Positions 61,701 through 64,000 of a stretch of DNA of 64,000 nucleotides are shown piece by piece. The position numbers and the translations under genes are program-made. A model generated the notes under the pieces. It was not told the DNA's origin, did not search any database, and saw only the letters and a program-made list of their open reading frames with translations. This stretch comes from Mucidula mucida (taxonomy: Eukaryota; Basidiomycota; Agaricomycetes; Agaricales; Physalacriaceae), in NCBI GenBank assembly GCA_015501055.1, contig JADNYV010000071.1:100070-164069 (forward strand), written 5' to 3'. Each line of letters starts with the position of its first letter. Within the stretch, counting starts at the first letter, position 1.

Positions 61701-63891
61701 ATAACGCAACCTTCACCCTTGAGAGTGATGAGCAGTCGCTGTCACCGAGGTATGAACATATTCCATTATCTTGCTTGATACTGATTACTTCTAGGTTTTT
61801 GGTTGAGCGCCTCTATAACGCGCTCTATCCCCCGCATCACTCCTTGGGCACTATTGTTGACTTGGATATATCCTCCATCCCAGAAGCGACCGAGGCATGA
61901 CAGTCTTGCGATCTTGGATACAGACTCTCGCGTTCTCGCAGAGCTTCCATCCTCACACCACATTTCTCAGACGTATTATGCGTCTCTCCGTTATGGCGTT
62001 CATGTTCGATCGCGAGCAGCTACTTGCGAAGAATTACCTCTTTCAAAGTCAATTTTCCCGCGTAGAGGAAGTGCCATCTCGATACCTGCAATATAGCTAC
62101 CAGGTCGACTCTGGTCATACTTCGCAGAACATGTACGAGGACCTGTTACTCTCGCTTGCCCATCAAACGGGCAGAGGTGCCTTCCCACTTCAGTGAGTGA
62201 AATACAACGATACACAGCTAAGACTAATCTTACGCTTACATAGCTATATCGTCGAAAAGAACTTGCCGGTCGACATCTCCGTCCTATGCGACTATGTTGA
62301 TTTTCTATGCTCTTCCTTCATCCTATGTTTCTGTACCAGGAAAGGCAGCTTCCACAACGTCACCCTACCGCGAACTTGGCTACTAAAATACTTCGAGATT
62401 GACGCGCCCTATTTCAACCCGACTATTCGCACCAACATTTTCTGGCACATCCCTGACTGCATGACCGTCCTTTTGGAGCAGCTGTATACTGGCGCTGGTG
62501 CAGGTATGGCTGTGTCATTCATATTACAACTTCTCCTCTGAAATATCGCAGATTATCTCATTTATGGCGTCAATCGAAACATGTACAATTCTCCTGCAAT
62601 TGTCCGTAACCTGTTCATCTTCCGGCTGTAAGTCAAGAAGCCATTCTTTGTCCTTTCGACAACTTACAACTTATAGGGTCCGCGCAATGTGTCTTCGTAA
62701 GTCACCAACTTATCTGGCGATCAATGTTGATGGTTAATACTATTCTAGTTGGCTGCAACACTCTCAACGATGCGCTTCGTGAGAAGATAAGAAAGGCTGT
62801 TGCACGGCTTGGGAATTTCGGCCGACCGCATAGGCTGTATTCCAAGTAAGAACAAAGTTGTTATCCGAGTATGACTCCTAACATCATGACAGATTCGTCT
62901 ACGCCGCGAACGAAAACTGGATGGCCTTGGCCAAAGCCACGCGTCGTTCACTCGAAGACGATTCCGCGGACGACATGATTCAGCTTCTAGAAAGGACGAG
63001 AATGTCAGCGTCCCAAGCTGAAGGCGGCATCTGCAAGATATTCTATGACCGTGCGGACGATATTCGCTCGTTACTTCGAGATCGCCCAGTGACTTCCGCC
63101 GAAACCCGGCCTATTTCTCAAACTGAACAAGCCGTTCCATCAGCACAGCAGATATCCCAGCCCGTTGTGCAAGAAGAACATTTAGAAGAGACAGCGGATG
63201 AGCCTGATGAAAACGATGACCAGCCCACTGAGGCCCTCGATATGCCGGAAATGACTCCACCGTCGCCCGAAGAACATGCTGCCGCGTTACTCATCCAGAA
63301 TCTCTACAGGAGTGTAATGGCTCGTCGCAGAGGATTCGCAAAAGATGGTATAGCGGGTTTGAAGAATCACCTGTACAACACATGCATGAGTGTGGGGTTG
63401 ACTGGATCGTATCGGTATATCTTCCTCGGCCCGCTCGTCAGCATCCTTACCTGTGTCGATTACGCCAAATCCGAGTGCCTGGCGCTTAAGAATCGTACGA
63501 AGAAGAAGCTGACCAACGCGGAGTCGCAGGAGATGGAGGAGCTGGACGACTTGTTGAGTAAGACCAAGTAGGTTTCTGATTGTACAGTCACTTCTGCTTC
63601 AAAACACTCACGTTGATCCGCAGTCGATCGGGAAGAGCGTTATTCGACCTGGAGAAGTCGCTCCAGCCGACTGCGGACGTTCACGTGAGACGCGACGTCC
63701 TGGAGCTTAGGAAGGTGGTTGGGAGGGCGAATGAGGTGTTGTCCGACCTGCCATTCCAACTTACACCTGAATTGTCGGAAGAGCTCGCTATCGGCGTCAG
63801 GGGAATTCTCACTATGCGTGCTTACCGTCATAAGCGAAAGCCGAAGCCGGATGTGAGGCTTGACGAAGGCGGGTTCGAATACTACGATTGA
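55705..63891 (+). CDS. TRANK1-like superfamily 1 (UvrD-type) helicase/TPR protein, two suspected frameshifts
   Basis: A very long intron-rich gene from MTVSCPYRPDLFLRTELKSL to DEGGFEYYD. The helicase motifs are intact. Motif I, VIGRSGTGKTTT, is split by an intron near 57888. Motif II is HLFVDEVQDN, III is GLFWAGDTAQAI, IV contains FQLAVNYRSHAGIVD, V is TIYESKGLEFNDV and VI is SLYVAITRARENVWIAD. After the helicase come alpha-helical repeats of TPR type (WIAQGHELFHQQRYGQAWHC, CFEEGNNMERAAYVHRLAGN) and a CCCH-like finger (CLSYMFSGACPRVACPDEH). A long C-terminal region has an IQ-like AALLIQNLYRSVMARRRG. The order resembles the TRANK1 family of eukaryotes, whose function is poorly known. Two sites lack one base for the frame to continue, about 61666 and about 61896, and no intron explains them. 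The gene may be decaying there, or the sequence is in error. Confidence 0.8.
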
Positions 63892-64000
63892 AATGGACAG
63901 TGTACTACGTTTTGTTGATCTGTTGCTTTGTGTAATAATAGCTGATTTGAGACGATCGCTGGGGTGGCGGGTACAGCGCACATTTTTTGAATAATGTCTT
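63892..64000. other. 3' flank of the helicase gene
   Basis: Short end piece with no further feature. Confidence 0.4.

Noticed and set aside
1..64000. CRISPR arrays, prophage or bacterial operons
   Set aside because: Spliceosomal introns and gene families are eukaryotic; no regular spaced repeats were seen.

Overview
The window looks like nuclear DNA of a filamentous basidiomycete, most likely an agaricomycete. Genes are compact and broken by many 45-60 nt GT-AG introns with CTAAC/CTGAT-like branch sites. Several families are typical of mushroom-forming fungi: a CHAT-domain protein, a 7-TM protein of a basidiomycete type, stand-alone thioesterases, cytochrome P450s and a TRANK1-like helicase. 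Almost every gene model had to be assembled across introns by eye, so exon ends are approximate unless a junction is given.

Left part (1-17 kb). The 3' end of an alpha-galactosidase-like gene (+) is followed by an unknown low-complexity acidic protein (+). Next is a minus-strand gene that I read as one unit, with N-terminal ankyrin repeats joined by a 58-nt intron to a C-terminal CHAT caspase-like protease. Then come an MDR alcohol dehydrogenase (+), a divergent pair of membrane-anchored aspartic proteases (- and +), a decayed ankyrin fragment homologous to the Ank-CHAT gene, and a 7-TM membrane protein (+). The ankyrin and protease copies mirror each other around 12.0 kb, which suggests an old inverted duplication.

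Middle (17-28.5 kb). Mostly housekeeping genes: a Ubp8/USP22-type SAGA deubiquitinase (-), an F-box protein (-), the queuosine-salvage enzyme QNG1 (+), an AIM9-like mitochondrial aminoglycoside-phosphotransferase-fold protein (+) and a DCAF5-like WD40 protein (+).

Inverted duplication (28.7-48.1 kb). A two-gene module, thioesterase followed by P450 in the same direction, occurs twice in opposite orientation. The left copy (minus strand, 28.8-32.5 kb) carries several frameshifts. The right copy (plus strand, 44.2-48.0 kb) reads intact. Between them lie ribonucleotide reductase large subunit (-), with a 4-nt micro-exon and a GC-AG intron, a hot-dog acyl-CoA thioesterase-like gene (+), kinetochore SPC25 (-) and a GPI-anchored chitin deacetylase (+).

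Right part (48-64 kb). A multi-C2H2 zinc-finger protein (+), an intron-containing tRNA-Leu(CAG) (-), the carbon catabolite repressor Cre1/Mig1 (+), an intron-containing tRNA-Leu(AAG) (+), a 170-bp TA-flanked MITE, and a very long TRANK1-like superfamily 1 helicase gene (+) with two suspected single-base frameshifts.

The most striking items are the predicted Ank-CHAT fusion, the two mirror-image duplications of different age, and the micro-exon in RNR1.
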